NCBI RefSeq assembly: GCF_900215295.1
Contig: NZ_OCMF01000006.1
Span: 47,597-111,596, forward strand
From: Salinimicrobium sediminis
GTDB lineage: Bacteria > Bacteroidota > Bacteroidia > Flavobacteriales > Flavobacteriaceae
Length of the DNA stretch: 64,000 nt
Reading direction: 5' to 3'
Shown in pieces: positions 35,284 through 43,842 of the stretch. The translations under genes were made by a program, and so were the position numbers. Numbering within the stretch: position 1 is the first letter of the stretch; each line of letters starts with the position of its first letter. The notes beneath the pieces were generated by a model. That model saw nothing but the letters and a program-made list of their open reading frames with translations, searched no databases and was not told the origin of the DNA.

Positions 35284-35784
35284 ATGATCTGGTACGAAAT
35301 TAAAGAGTTAGAAAGGCTGCTCATCACCGGAAAGCTTTCTGATAAAACCGCCTTCAATTACCTCTTTGTTCATCTCATCTTTTTAACTCTGGCCGACTAC
35401 CTTCCTAAAGGGGATGACCCGACGTGGGTGGTATGGGTTCTTTTATTTATAAGTTTGGCAGCAGTCATATGGGGAGTAAAAAAAACGTATGAGATCAATA
35501 CAGGCGGAGACAACAGGGATTACTTTAAGCGGTTTATTTCCCTCTCCTTTGTGGCCGCGATACGTACACTTGTGATCGGGATTCTGTTTGCTTTTATCCT
35601 GGCGATCATCAACCTTATAGCAGAGCATTATGTAATACCGCCGGGCCAATATTCCGTTTGGGAAGAGATCACTCAACTTTTCTTTTACGCCCTGTTGAGC
35701 GTGTACTACTTCTACACTTTAATTACCTCTTTCCGACGGATCAATACTGCCGGGGAAAGTACCGCTGCCGTGGAGGCAGCTTAA
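35284..35784 (+). CDS. Membrane protein, four helices
   Basis: The protein is 166 residues from the ATG at 35284 (the 13 codons upstream do not look coding). Four hydrophobic segments occur (NYLFVHLIFLTLADYLP, WVVWVLLFISLAAVIWG, FVAAIRTLVIGILFAFILAI, ELTQLFFYALLSVYYFY-type). I do not recognise it. It is transcribed away from the hydrolase-WYL operon, and about 35 bp before the next membrane-protein gene, which may be cotranscribed. There is no signal peptide or motif that gives a function. Confidence 0.6.
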   Translation: MIWYEIKELERLLITGKLSDKTAFNYLFVHLIFLTLADYLPKGDDPTWVVWVLLFISLAAVIWGVKKTYEINTGGDNRDYFKRFISLSFVAAIRTLVIGILFAFILAIINLIAEHYVIPPGQYSVWEEITQLFFYALLSVYYFYTLITSFRRINTAGESTAAVEAA

Positions 35785-35817
35785 AATGTTCTGTTTCGTA
35801 ACAAATTAAAAAAACAA

Positions 35818-36225
35818 ATGAAAGTAAATCTACTCCCCCACTACTGGAAAATGATTGCGACAGGCATTTTTGTGCTTGCTATGGGCATCTGGTTCATTAA
35901 TGTATCAAATCCCGAGCTGTTAAATCTTGATCCTTTTAAATTCAGCTGGACCCTAAAGATCATAATCCTCTCCTGCCTGCTGCTTTTTGTTTCCACAAAA
36001 GAAAAAGATGAAAATGAAAGGATTTCCCGGTTAAGATCCAGGTCCCTTTCCTCTGCCGTAATTGTCGGGGTTCTGGTCCTAGTCATGGAATTGTTCATGG
36101 AAATTCTGTTCCTGGGAAAAAATGCAGAAATAACTACGGGATATGAACTTATGATCGTTGTACTTCTGGTCTATTATTTAAGCTTTTACATCAAAAAAAA
36201 TATCAAGACCGTAAAGAGAGGCTGA
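35818..36225 (+). CDS. Membrane protein, four helices, downstream of 35284
   Basis: This 135-residue protein has about four membrane helices (WKMIATGIFVLAMGIWFI, LKIIILSCLLLFV, SSAVIVGVLVLVMELFMEI and YELMIVVLLVYYLSFYI) with charged ends (KNIKTVKRG). No family is recognised. It lies 33 bp after the preceding membrane-protein gene on the same strand, so the two may form one transcript. A heptamer repeat tract starts 13 bp after its stop codon. Confidence 0.6.
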   Translation: MKVNLLPHYWKMIATGIFVLAMGIWFINVSNPELLNLDPFKFSWTLKIIILSCLLLFVSTKEKDENERISRLRSRSLSSAVIVGVLVLVMELFMEILFLGKNAEITTGYELMIVVLLVYYLSFYIKKNIKTVKRG

Positions 36226-36237
36226 CTCCCGGATTTT

Positions 36238-36333
36238 AAATTCAGGATTCAAGATTCAAGATTCAAGATTCAAGATTCAGGATTCAGGATTCAAGATTCA
36301 GGATTCAGGATTCAGGATTCAGGATTCAAGATT
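36238..36333 (+). repeat. Tandem heptamer (A/G)GATTCA, about 13 copies
   Basis: A run of seven-base units AGATTCA and GGATTCA follows the membrane gene and stops about 30 bp before the start of the lipoprotein gene at 36364. A shorter relative (GGATTCAGAATTCAGG type) lies at 38290-38322. This is probably slippage-prone satellite DNA. Confidence 0.85.
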
Positions 36334-36363
36334 AAAAAACAGACAACTTTAATAACCAACATC

Positions 36364-37650
36364 GTGTTCAAAAACTACTTCCTCTACCTGCTCCTTTCAG
36401 CTACAATACTTCTTTCTTCCTGCGAAAAAGAAGATAATGTTCCGCAAACAGACTACTCCATAGGATCTACTCCACATTTCGAGCTGCTTGACCAACACGG
36501 GAACGGCTGGATAAAGCAAGGCAGGTATCAGCTTTCCGAAGATCCTACCGAAGAGTTCGAGTACTATGAGAACGGTTTTATTAAATCGGCTAAGGTATAC
36601 GCCAGCTATCCGCAGCACCACCTGTATATGGAAGTGAGCCGTAGTGAAGATAATAAGCCGCTCTGGTCAAAATACTACCTTCCTGACGGATCCTTATGGT
36701 TCGAAACCGAATACAAGAACGGGCTTCCTTCAGTCAAGAAAGTATATAGCGAGAAAGGTACAGCCATACACACCTATACCGACGGAGAGTTGAGTTCGGT
36801 CGAATTTACTGCGGCTGATGGCAGCAGCACCGCCACTACCACTTACAACAAAGCCGCGGGAAGCCGTAATGTGACCATCATTAATAACGGGGAAACTGTT
36901 CTTGATGAGAACTATGCCTACCGGGAGCAGGTAGGTGCCGGAATTTATACAAATACTCATGTTCCTGTCGCCAATCCTTTTGGTGCTACTGAAGCTTCCT
37001 ACTTCAAACTTAATCAGTCCTTTTCGCAGTCAGTTTCCTGGGAATACGATGCCGACCCAATATCATTCATGTTCCCTTATCGTTTATTCGATGAATTTTA
37101 TAATCCGGCTAATTATTTTGCCACCAGGTTTGCTGTCGGCACCGAGCTCTACCAGTCGGTCATTGAACAGTATCCCGTGACCGAAAAGGGTGTCTTGATC
37201 GGTGGGGGTAAATACGAGGACGGTTTCGAAGCCTTTTCAGACAATTGGAAGGTACGGGATTCCCTGTCCGGGGTTTATAATGAAGATCCAGCTTTGTACA
37301 AGCTGAAATACGGAAATGAGTACATCGAAAAAGTAGGCTACGGAAAGATCTTTTTTGTAATTGGTGCAATCCGAAACCTGCCAACAGACAGTAATGTGGC
37401 CGATAACATTAAAAATATTGCCCGCAAACAAATGGACGCAATGATCAACGGCAGCACCGGTATAACTTCTAAAGAGCAGGAAATCCTGGACAAGGTCTGG
37501 TTTGAGGTAAAGTTTTTCTCCACCCTGAAGGAGCACCGGAACGGAGTTGTGATCAATACTTCCGCGGATTATGAAAATGCGCTTCAGAAATTAAACGCTG
37601 CAGAAGTTTCGGTAATTCAGCTGCAATACGAACCGGTCGAAAATTTATAG
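36364..37650 (+). CDS. Lipoprotein with YwqK-like N-terminus and unrecognised C-terminal domain
   Basis: This 428-residue protein starts at a GTG, with a lipoprotein leader (LLLSATILLSSC). The N-terminal half (residues 35-200) has YwqK/MORN-type repeats (YYENGFIKSAKVY, YYLPDGSLWFETEYKNG, AIHTYTDGELSSVEF), as in antitoxin YwqK and related surface proteins. The C-terminal half has REQVGAGIYTNTHVPVANPF, then a VGYGKIFFVIGAIRN stretch that might resemble the YGR motif of cholesterol-dependent cytolysins; I put low weight on that. A shortened copy of the middle part exists at 48503-48610. The gene is alone in this stretch, preceded by the heptamer tract. Confidence 0.7.
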   Translation: MFKNYFLYLLLSATILLSSCEKEDNVPQTDYSIGSTPHFELLDQHGNGWIKQGRYQLSEDPTEEFEYYENGFIKSAKVYASYPQHHLYMEVSRSEDNKPLWSKYYLPDGSLWFETEYKNGLPSVKKVYSEKGTAIHTYTDGELSSVEFTAADGSSTATTTYNKAAGSRNVTIINNGETVLDENYAYREQVGAGIYTNTHVPVANPFGATEASYFKLNQSFSQSVSWEYDADPISFMFPYRLFDEFYNPANYFATRFAVGTELYQSVIEQYPVTEKGVLIGGGKYEDGFEAFSDNWKVRDSLSGVYNEDPALYKLKYGNEYIEKVGYGKIFFVIGAIRNLPTDSNVADNIKNIARKQMDAMINGSTGITSKEQEILDKVWFEVKFFSTLKEHRNGVVINTSADYENALQKLNAAEVSVIQLQYEPVENL

Positions 37651-37700
37651 AGATGAAACTGCGGATAAAATTTGCTGCTAAATAAAGACATCTTCCAACA

Positions 37701-37732
37701 CCTCTCAAAAATGTCATTTTTAGAACCTTTTA
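37701..37732. repeat. Dispersed palindrome between two genes
   Basis: CCTCTCAAAAATGTCATTTT is one of about twelve copies in the window of an approximate palindrome TCAAAAATGNCATTTTTGA. The next one lies at about 37782-37812, just before the start of the following gene. Confidence 0.7.
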
Positions 37733-37832
37733 CAAGCTGGTAAAAATCAGAAAACAATACCATCAAAAGCTGAAGGAAAAAGATCTTCCAGAAATGACGT
37801 TTTTGACCAAACATGAAACAAACCAATCTAAA

Positions 37833-38288
37833 ATGAAACTTCCCACCACTCCCCTCGCGATTTTGCTGGTTATCCTCTTTTCGTCATGTGCATTAAGGCC
37901 TATTCCGAGTGAACATACCCTGGTTCAAATGGATAAGGAGCAAACCACTTTAGACAATTTGGGCAACGGTAAAATTCTAATCTATAATGATGCAAACATC
38001 TTGCATACAGGCGACAATACTTCGCAGTTAAATATTGTCCTGGACGGTAAAAACCTGGGACAATTGCGTGCAAAAGACTACGTCATTGTCAACCTGCCAA
38101 ATGGAAAACACATTTTTAACCTTCGGCACCTGGATCTGGTGAACATGCGCAGTGAGCATGAAGTAACGGTGACAGATACCGTGAAGGTAATAAGGGTCAA
38201 ACCCACGGTAACTTCGAATAAACTGGAAGTCACTAACGAGTTGCCAACTAACTGGAAGAAGTATGACTATATGAATCCGGGGAATTAA
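37833..38288 (+). CDS. Lipoprotein, DUF2846-like
   Basis: This 151-residue protein starts at the ATG at 37833, which gives a clean leader (TTPLAILLVILFSSC) and a lipobox cysteine. The mature part has a PEGA-like beta plan (LNIVLDGKNLGQLRAKDYV, VNLPNGKHIFNLRHLD, ending in a WKKYDYMN tail), resembling the DUF2846 family of small surface proteins that decorate the outer membrane. A dispersed palindrome sits between 37782 and 37812, 20-50 bp before the start. It is followed by DUF2200 with another palindrome in the gap. Function is unknown. Confidence 0.75.
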   Translation: MKLPTTPLAILLVILFSSCALRPIPSEHTLVQMDKEQTTLDNLGNGKILIYNDANILHTGDNTSQLNIVLDGKNLGQLRAKDYVIVNLPNGKHIFNLRHLDLVNMRSEHEVTVTDTVKVIRVKPTVTSNKLEVTNELPTNWKKYDYMNPGN

Positions 38289-38321
38289 TTCAGGATTCAG
38301 AATTCAGGATTCAGAATTCAA

Positions 38322-38350
38322 GATCTTCCAAAAATGTCATTTTTGATATC
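38322..38350. repeat. Dispersed palindrome before DUF2200
   Basis: CTTCCAAAAATGTCATTTTT with TGATATC following matches the dispersed palindrome well (AAAAATG T CATTTTT is symmetrical around one base). It lies about 55-80 bp before the ATG at 38403. Confidence 0.7.
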
Positions 38351-38402
38351 TTTTTTGTAAGGTCTTTTGTACCTTAATTTCACTAATTCAAAAAGCTCAA
38401 AG

Positions 38403-38762
38403 ATGAGTACTTCAAAAACTCACGACGCACGTATAGCCAATCTGACATTTGCTTCTGTTTATCCTCACTACGTCACCAAAATCGAGAAGAAAGGCAGAAC
38501 AAAAGCAGAGTTGCACCAGGTCATAACATGGTTAACTGGATTTGATGAAAAAACAATGCACCAATTGATTGCTGAAAAGGTCACTTTTGAGACCTTTTTT
38601 GAAAAAGCTTCTCTTAACCCCAATGCGCATCATATTACCGGGGTAATTTGTGGTTATCGCATAGAGGAAATCGAAAATCCAATTACAAAACAAGTAAGAT
38701 ATCTTGACAAGCTGGTTGACGAGTTGGCGAAAGGAAGAAAAATGGAAAAGATCCTAAGGTGA
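38403..38762 (+). CDS. DUF2200 domain protein
   Basis: This 119-residue protein, starting at the ATG at 38403, has the DUF2200 stretch (FASVYPHYVTKIEKKGRTKAE, then VITWLTGFDEKTM), a helical, conserved small domain of unknown function found across bacteria; the family is roughly 110-130 residues long, so it is full length. No signal peptide or membrane part. It stands alone, preceded by a dispersed palindrome and followed by two more. Confidence 0.9.
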   Translation: MSTSKTHDARIANLTFASVYPHYVTKIEKKGRTKAELHQVITWLTGFDEKTMHQLIAEKVTFETFFEKASLNPNAHHITGVICGYRIEEIENPITKQVRYLDKLVDELAKGRKMEKILR

Positions 38763-38794
38763 TCTCCCTTAATCTAAAATTCATCACCTCATAT

Positions 38795-38955
38795 ACTTCT
38801 CAGAAATGACATTTTGGACACCGCTTTGAGCAGCCTGTCAACCTTCTGTTTCTTCTCGCCCTTTAAAAAGAACATGATACCACCGAAACCGTCAAAACCT
38901 GGATTGAAAAGGGTTTAGCAACCAATTGTCTCTAAAAATGGCTTTTTAGAAACCT
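38795..38955. repeat. Two further dispersed palindromes in a 265-bp gap
   Basis: Two imperfect copies occur here, CTCAGAAATGACATTTTGGAC at about 38797-38820 and TCTCTAAAAATGGCTTTTTAG at about 38929-38949. I see no gene in this gap. Confidence 0.55.
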
Positions 38956-39027
38956 CTTCTCTTTCACAGCTGTGAAGACTGCATGGCAAAGACCTCCCTT
39001 TACCCGGATAGTATTTCTAACCTCAGG

Positions 39028-39294
39028 CTATTTTTTGCTAATAAAGATGAGCGCTGTTTCTGTTTGTTCGGCCAGGGTAATGCTATGTTTTTTAGTGGCT
39101 TGCTCCAAATGTTCTGCATCTTTCCAGTTTATGAAAGGCATTTGGCCGGCCACATCTTTTGAGGATGTACCTCTATCCTGCAGGGCATCGTATATACTTT
39201 CAACTTTTAACCGGTCCCCGGCATTCTGGCAGTGGAGATCGATGCTCATGAACAACGCACTTATAAAAATTATATATCGCAGCGAGATTTTCAT
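39028..39294 (-). pseudogene. Chimeric small ORF: secreted protein head, universal-stress-protein tail
   Basis: This 88-residue frame has a signal-peptide-like N-terminus (RYIIFISALFMSIDLHCQ), a middle of unknown origin, and a C-terminus LAEQTETALIFISKK that nearly copies the last residues of the permease-USP protein ending at 41277 (LAEKTETALIFISKK). At the DNA level about 57 bp at 39026-39082 match 41277-41333 with a few changes. The frame is intact. I think it formed when a duplicated tail of the permease gene landed in another gene; the chimera may not be functional. Confidence 0.55.
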
Positions 39295-39573
39295 AGATCG
39301 AATTTAACTGTCACCGGGTTAAGACGAAAAGAGAGAAATGATAAAATTATCAATTACCAGGTGATTAAAGCTAAACAAATTAAAAAATTATAACAATTTA
39401 ATAGTCAATAACTTACAATTTTTAAGAGAAAAAAATTTATCCTGACTTATGTCATCTAAAAAGGGAGATCAATGTGCTACTTTTAGAAGCTACCAGGTCT
39501 AAGATTAAAAATGGACTAACCTGTTTTTGATGGTGTTTTTTGACAAAGATTATTAACCATTAAATAATATGTC
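39295..39573. other. AT-rich gap before the esterase gene
   Basis: This 279-bp gap separates divergent frames. It contains no gene and is AT-rich, which fits promoters for the esterase gene. I can name no specific box. Confidence 0.3.
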
Positions 39574-40758
39574 ATGAAAATCTCAAAATTAGTGTTGTTC
39601 ATTTTTTTTATGTTTTTAATTGTCTCCGCTTGTGAAAGGGATTCCCTGGAGGAGGAGATAATGGATCAACAATCCCTGGATTTGAATTATAATAAAGTCG
39701 GGGACGAAACAGGACTTATTGAAAGTAAACTGCAAAATAGGGTATTGAATTGTGAGGCTCTTAAGGACAACTTTGCAGGGAATCGGTTTACAAGAAAACT
39801 GCAAATATATACCCCGCCGGGCTACAAAAAGAATGGGGAGCATTCATATCCCGTAGTATATCTGTTACATGGGGAGCCTTTTTCAGAAAAAGCATTTATA
39901 GATAAACAGTTGTTCATTGACTTTATAGCTCCATATCCAATCTGGAAACAGATACCCGATTTTCCCGAAGAGGGATTCAGACTTTGGATGGATGGTCTTA
40001 TCAACGATGGCCTTATTGACCCTATGATCGTAGTGATGCCCAATGCCGGTACAGAGCCATATGGTTTTAGCATGTATACCAATTCGGCTCTTAACGGAAA
40101 TTTTGAAGACTACATCGTGAATGACCTGGTAGAATATATGGATTCTCATTATAACACCATTCCCAATGCTTCAGGTCGAGCCGTTATAGGCCATTCCCAG
40201 GGAGGATACGCTGCTTTTAAATTTGGAATGTTACATCCGGATGTTTTTGGCACCGTGGGTAGTCATAGCGGTTTGTTGTACTTAGATGCATTATTTGCAA
40301 TGCCTGAGATACTCATACAGGAAAACCCCGAAGGTTTTAATGGTCCCGATCCTACTAAATTCTTTACCACTGCCATGTATGCTTTTAGCGCTGCCTGGTC
40401 TCCAAATTTAAACAACCCACCTTTCTATGTGGATCTTCCCGTTGAATTTGGAGAAGACGGTAACCTTTATCCAGTTCCCGAGGTTGTAGGCCTATGGTAT
40501 CAAAATGATGTATTTCATTTACTGGATTACTATCATGATGTTTTGAATTCATTAGACGGACTTTATCTGGATGTGGGGATATATGATGAACTGGGCACTC
40601 ATCTTGCTCATCAACCTGTCTTAGTTAAAATGGATAATTACAATGTGGATTATACCTTTGAAACTTATGAAGGCGGGCATCACACCCATGTTTTCGAAAG
40701 ATTAGCGAGAGCTCTTGAGTTTTTCTCAAACAACTTGAATGCGGGAAATATGAATTAA
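39574..40758 (+). CDS. Lipoprotein esterase (putative esterase PF00756 type, Fes/EstD-like)
   Basis: This 394-residue protein has a lipoprotein leader (VLFIFFMFLIVSAC), then an alpha/beta hydrolase of the putative-esterase family. YPVVYLLHGEPF gives the oxyanion strand, VIGHSQGGYAAFKFG (about residue 207) the nucleophile serine, and YEGGHHTHVFERLAR near the C-terminus the catalytic histidine region. The insertion ALFAMPEILIQENPEG and the TTAMYAFSAAWSPN region are typical of feruloyl/acetyl esterases. It should be anchored at the outer membrane or secreted, acting on ester-linked sugars, siderophores or similar substrates. A terminator follows. Confidence 0.88.
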   Translation: MKISKLVLFIFFMFLIVSACERDSLEEEIMDQQSLDLNYNKVGDETGLIESKLQNRVLNCEALKDNFAGNRFTRKLQIYTPPGYKKNGEHSYPVVYLLHGEPFSEKAFIDKQLFIDFIAPYPIWKQIPDFPEEGFRLWMDGLINDGLIDPMIVVMPNAGTEPYGFSMYTNSALNGNFEDYIVNDLVEYMDSHYNTIPNASGRAVIGHSQGGYAAFKFGMLHPDVFGTVGSHSGLLYLDALFAMPEILIQENPEGFNGPDPTKFFTTAMYAFSAAWSPNLNNPPFYVDLPVEFGEDGNLYPVPEVVGLWYQNDVFHLLDYYHDVLNSLDGLYLDVGIYDELGTHLAHQPVLVKMDNYNVDYTFETYEGGHHTHVFERLARALEFFSNNLNAGNMN

Positions 40759-40775
40759 AAAATAAGTCTTCATTT

Positions 40776-40819
40776 TAAAATTGGGTTAGTGCCGACAGGC
40801 ATTGGCCCAATTTTTTTTA
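40776..40819 (+). terminator. Rho-independent terminator after the esterase gene
   Basis: AAATTGGG and CCCAATTT form a stem around a loop that includes GTGCCGACAGGCATT; eight T residues follow. It begins 18 bp after the stop codon. Confidence 0.85.
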
Positions 40820-40879
40820 TATGAAGTCAGTCCCTTCTCAGTATTTTCCCAAATTATTACCGTTTTTTCCAACATACGT

Positions 40880-41110
40880 ATTACAGCACCACATCCCGGA
40901 ATGCGTCTTCATTGAAGTCAACTTTAGCCATAAAATGATGTGGGAAGAGATTGCCGAAGGTAAGTAAAGGATCTTTAGTGATGGCTCTAAGGGTACTGTT
41001 TATGAAATGAGGTTTCCTGATAAGAACACCTTGTGGATGATTCCGCCGCGGGAAGCTTACTAGCAGGGTGGGGTTACTATTGAATACTCAGCTTATGTTT
41101 TTAAAGGGAT
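40880..41110 (+). pseudogene. Degenerate coding remnant of unknown origin
   Basis: In one frame, interrupted by stops, the translation reads like protein: KMMWEEIAEGK, stop; then GSKGTVYEMRFPDKNTLWMI with PPREAY, stop; then QGGVTIEYSAYVFKGI. The composition and aromatic residues look coding rather than random. I do not recognise the parent protein. Confidence 0.4.
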
Positions 41111-41276
41111 CTAAGTAGAAAAAAATCCTAAATTCCAGGCTCCAGGTTCAATTTTAAATTTATGTACATGGAGAAATATCCCACAAGCTACGCGCCCTTC
41201 AACCAATTGTAATTCCCTGATTAATTGACCGCTTTTAATTAATTCGTACTTCTAATTTCGTACTTCTACCTTCCGA

Positions 41277-43499
41277 TCATTTTTTACTTATAAAGATGAG
41301 CGCTGTTTCTGTTTTTTCGGCCAGGGCAAGTGCTACATGTCCGAAGGCCTTTTGATGTTTCCCTGGGTTACCCAGTCCCATGATCACAAGGTCATGACGG
41401 GAAGCCTGCGCTACCAGTTCTGCTACAGGATCATCATTCTGAATGATGAGCACTCCGGTCTTTCCGGGAATGATGCGGCCTGCAAAGCGGGAAAGTTTGA
41501 TATTGTTCTTTTGGACTGTTTCTGAAGATACCGTGGATGGCAGCACCTGGATAAAGGTGATCTCGGGCTGAGAGGCTCGCCAAAGGCTGGCAGCGACCCT
41601 GGCACGCAAGGGATCATGACTTTCAAACCCTGCCACCGGAATAAGGATCTTTCTTGCCGCCGTGATCTTCCACCCGCTAAATGGCTGGCGGAAAACCACC
41701 ACATCGGCCTTAATATGTCTCACCAGTTTTTCAAGGTTCCGGCTGGTTTGAAAATCACTCAAATCACTCAGTCCCAACAACAGGCTCCTGCAGTTATGCT
41801 CCTTTACCACCCTTTCTATCTCCTCCCAGGGATGGTCGGCTATGGTCGTGAGGGATTCGGGACGTAGACCGGCATCAAAGGAGGCTTTAAGGGCGTACTG
41901 CATCACATCCCGGCTCGACAACAAACGCTTGTCAAGATCATCTTTTTCGGTACTGGGGATCACAATATTATGTATAAGGATCCTCCCAATAACCGGCGGC
42001 GCGAGGGCATTGGCCAGAAAGACCATGGATTGAGCATTGGCAGGGTTGGAAATGGGAAGCATCACCAGCGGACTCAAACCTCTGAGCCTGATAAGATCCG
42101 GGTCCAGGGCCTGTTCAGACGCTTCAATAGCTTCGGCTTTTCTGATGAAAAACGATGCAAAGAGTACGGCGCCAACAGCAAGCCACAAGACCGCGATCAA
42201 ACCGGCAGCGGGTACAACAATGGCCTGGAATATTGCCAGTCCTAAACAGGTGACTATTCCCGCGATGGGAAGGGCAGGAAAAAAGGGGGCTCTAAAGGTC
42301 TTGCTCTCCTTATAGCCTCGGTTGCGCATGAGGATCATGATAAGATGTGCAAGGGCAAAAGTGATCAAAAAGATCAAACTGGAAGCCGCACCGGCCGCCG
42401 CGAGGTCGGGCAGGATCAAAACAAGAAAGGCTACAATTCCGCAGGTCACCAGAATAGAGGTTACCGGAGTACCATATTTCTTACTAATATTTGATAGATG
42501 GTGGTTTAAAGTCCGGTCCTTTGCCATGCTAAGCGAAATGCGGGAAGCTGCAAAGAGGTTTGCCTGTAAAGCAGATAACATGGAAAATATACCCGCAACC
42601 AAAACCAGCCAAAATCCGAAAGCCCCGAGATAATTTTGAGCGGCGACGGCCAGGACCGTCTCAGGATTTTCGAGGCTCATTTCAGTAATACTTTCCCCCG
42701 CAGGTACTCCCACGGTAGACATAAAAAATAGCAGGGGCAGGTAAATTGCCAGGCCTACTGCCAGTGTGCCCATCATCGCCTTCGGAATTGTTTTCTCCGG
42801 ATTCTTTATTTCCCCTGCCGCCGAACCAATGAGATCAAACCCCTGAAGCGCGATAAAAGTATAACCCATCGCTGCGATCAATCCGCCAAATCCCCCGGAA
42901 AAGAATGGATCCAGACTTTCGGTAATCCGTTCGAACGGGGTTTGCACAAAAAGAGCGAGACCGCCTGCGATGAGTACAGCGAATACGGCCAGTTTCCCCA
43001 CATTGATCACTGCCCCGCCATCACCGGTACCTCTCGTAAGGCCGAAAGCGAAATAGCCAATAGCGGCCAGGGCCAGGAGCACCGGCAGCAACTCCCATTC
43101 CAGGATGCCGCTAAGGCCTTCTGCTGGGATCTGTTGCAGGGCGAACAGCGCAAAAGCCCCAAAGCCAAGCGCATAGAGCACTGCCGCCACCAGTGAGGCA
43201 AACCATACGATCCACCCCACCCCAAAAGCTACCTGCAGCGATAGCGCCTTTTTAGCATAGGTATAGGTCCCTCCTGACTGCGGATTTGCGGAAGCCATTT
43301 CAGCAAAACTAAGGGCGGTAATAAAAGCTATTAATCCGTTCAGCGCAAAGGCCAGAACTGCCGAAGGGCCGCTTACTGCAAAGGCCACCCCCGCAAGTGC
43401 AAGGATTCCACCCCCCACCATTGCTCCCACTCCAATGCCCAGCGCTCCAAAAAATCCAATAGTTCGTGATGTTGTAGAAGAGGATGGATCAGGGTTCAT
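41277..43499 (-). CDS. APC-family permease fused to a universal stress domain
   Basis: This 740-residue protein has an APC (amino-acid/polyamine/cation) transporter of about 440 residues with twelve hydrophobic segments, beginning GALGIGVGAMVGGGILALAG (a motif of the family), followed by a cytoplasmic tail with a universal-stress-like domain (residues 600-740: KILIPVAGFESHDPLRAR, then DLVIMGLGNPGKHQKAFGHVA, the last with a Gly-rich nucleotide-type loop). A second partial USP half may be present before it. Similar fusions link amino-acid uptake to energy or stress state. The same tail is copied in part at 39028-39294. It is divergently transcribed from the GH13 gene. Confidence 0.9.
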   Translation of the reverse strand: MNPDPSSSTTSRTIGFFGALGIGVGAMVGGGILALAGVAFAVSGPSAVLAFALNGLIAFITALSFAEMASANPQSGGTYTYAKKALSLQVAFGVGWIVWFASLVAAVLYALGFGAFALFALQQIPAEGLSGILEWELLPVLLALAAIGYFAFGLTRGTGDGGAVINVGKLAVFAVLIAGGLALFVQTPFERITESLDPFFSGGFGGLIAAMGYTFIALQGFDLIGSAAGEIKNPEKTIPKAMMGTLAVGLAIYLPLLFFMSTVGVPAGESITEMSLENPETVLAVAAQNYLGAFGFWLVLVAGIFSMLSALQANLFAASRISLSMAKDRTLNHHLSNISKKYGTPVTSILVTCGIVAFLVLILPDLAAAGAASSLIFLITFALAHLIMILMRNRGYKESKTFRAPFFPALPIAGIVTCLGLAIFQAIVVPAAGLIAVLWLAVGAVLFASFFIRKAEAIEASEQALDPDLIRLRGLSPLVMLPISNPANAQSMVFLANALAPPVIGRILIHNIVIPSTEKDDLDKRLLSSRDVMQYALKASFDAGLRPESLTTIADHPWEEIERVVKEHNCRSLLLGLSDLSDFQTSRNLEKLVRHIKADVVVFRQPFSGWKITAARKILIPVAGFESHDPLRARVAASLWRASQPEITFIQVLPSTVSSETVQKNNIKLSRFAGRIIPGKTGVLIIQNDDPVAELVAQASRHDLVIMGLGNPGKHQKAFGHVALALAEKTETALIFISKK

Positions 43500-43635
43500 A
43501 GAGATTTAAAATCTTGGTGAGGAGCTAAACGCTCATAAATTTAGTAATAGTTTTCAAAAGAAATCAGGTCACGGCAACAAGATCAAATGAGCTTCTATTT
43601 AATCCTTTTAAAGTATTGATTACCGAACGCCTCTT

Positions 43636-43818
43636 TCAGGTTCTATGTTTAAAGAGAGCCAGTTCCCGGATGAGAGTCTTGTTTTCCAGCCCACCCGCGA
43701 GGGCACCGGTGGTTATGACATTTTGGTCATCCTGATGATTGAAGAAAATGTCATATGAACTTTCATCAAGGTTAATTTCCTCATAAATAAAATAGTAGCA
43801 TTTCTCACCTAAGTACAT
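43636..43818 (-). CDS. Possible 60-aa hypothetical protein
   Basis: This 60-residue frame (MYLGEKCYYFIYEEINLDES start, ending in ENKTLIRELALFKHRT) has a natural-looking amino-acid composition but no Shine-Dalgarno-like leader and no recognised family. It is located between the permease gene and the divergent GH13 gene and would need its own promoter there. The GALAGGLENKT stretch may be a leftover of a larger gene. Treat as doubtful. Confidence 0.25.
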   Translation of the reverse strand: MYLGEKCYYFIYEEINLDESSYDIFFNHQDDQNVITTGALAGGLENKTLIRELALFKHRT

Positions 43819-43842
43819 TTACAGCTATCAAAGAAGGATAAC

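Noticed and set aside
23880..36240. A prophage or integrative element covering the accessory core
   Set aside because: No integrase, relaxase, transposase, phage structural gene or flanking direct repeat was seen.
36238..36333. Possible CRISPR or direct-repeat locus
   Set aside because: It is a simple seven-base tandem repeat without spacers.
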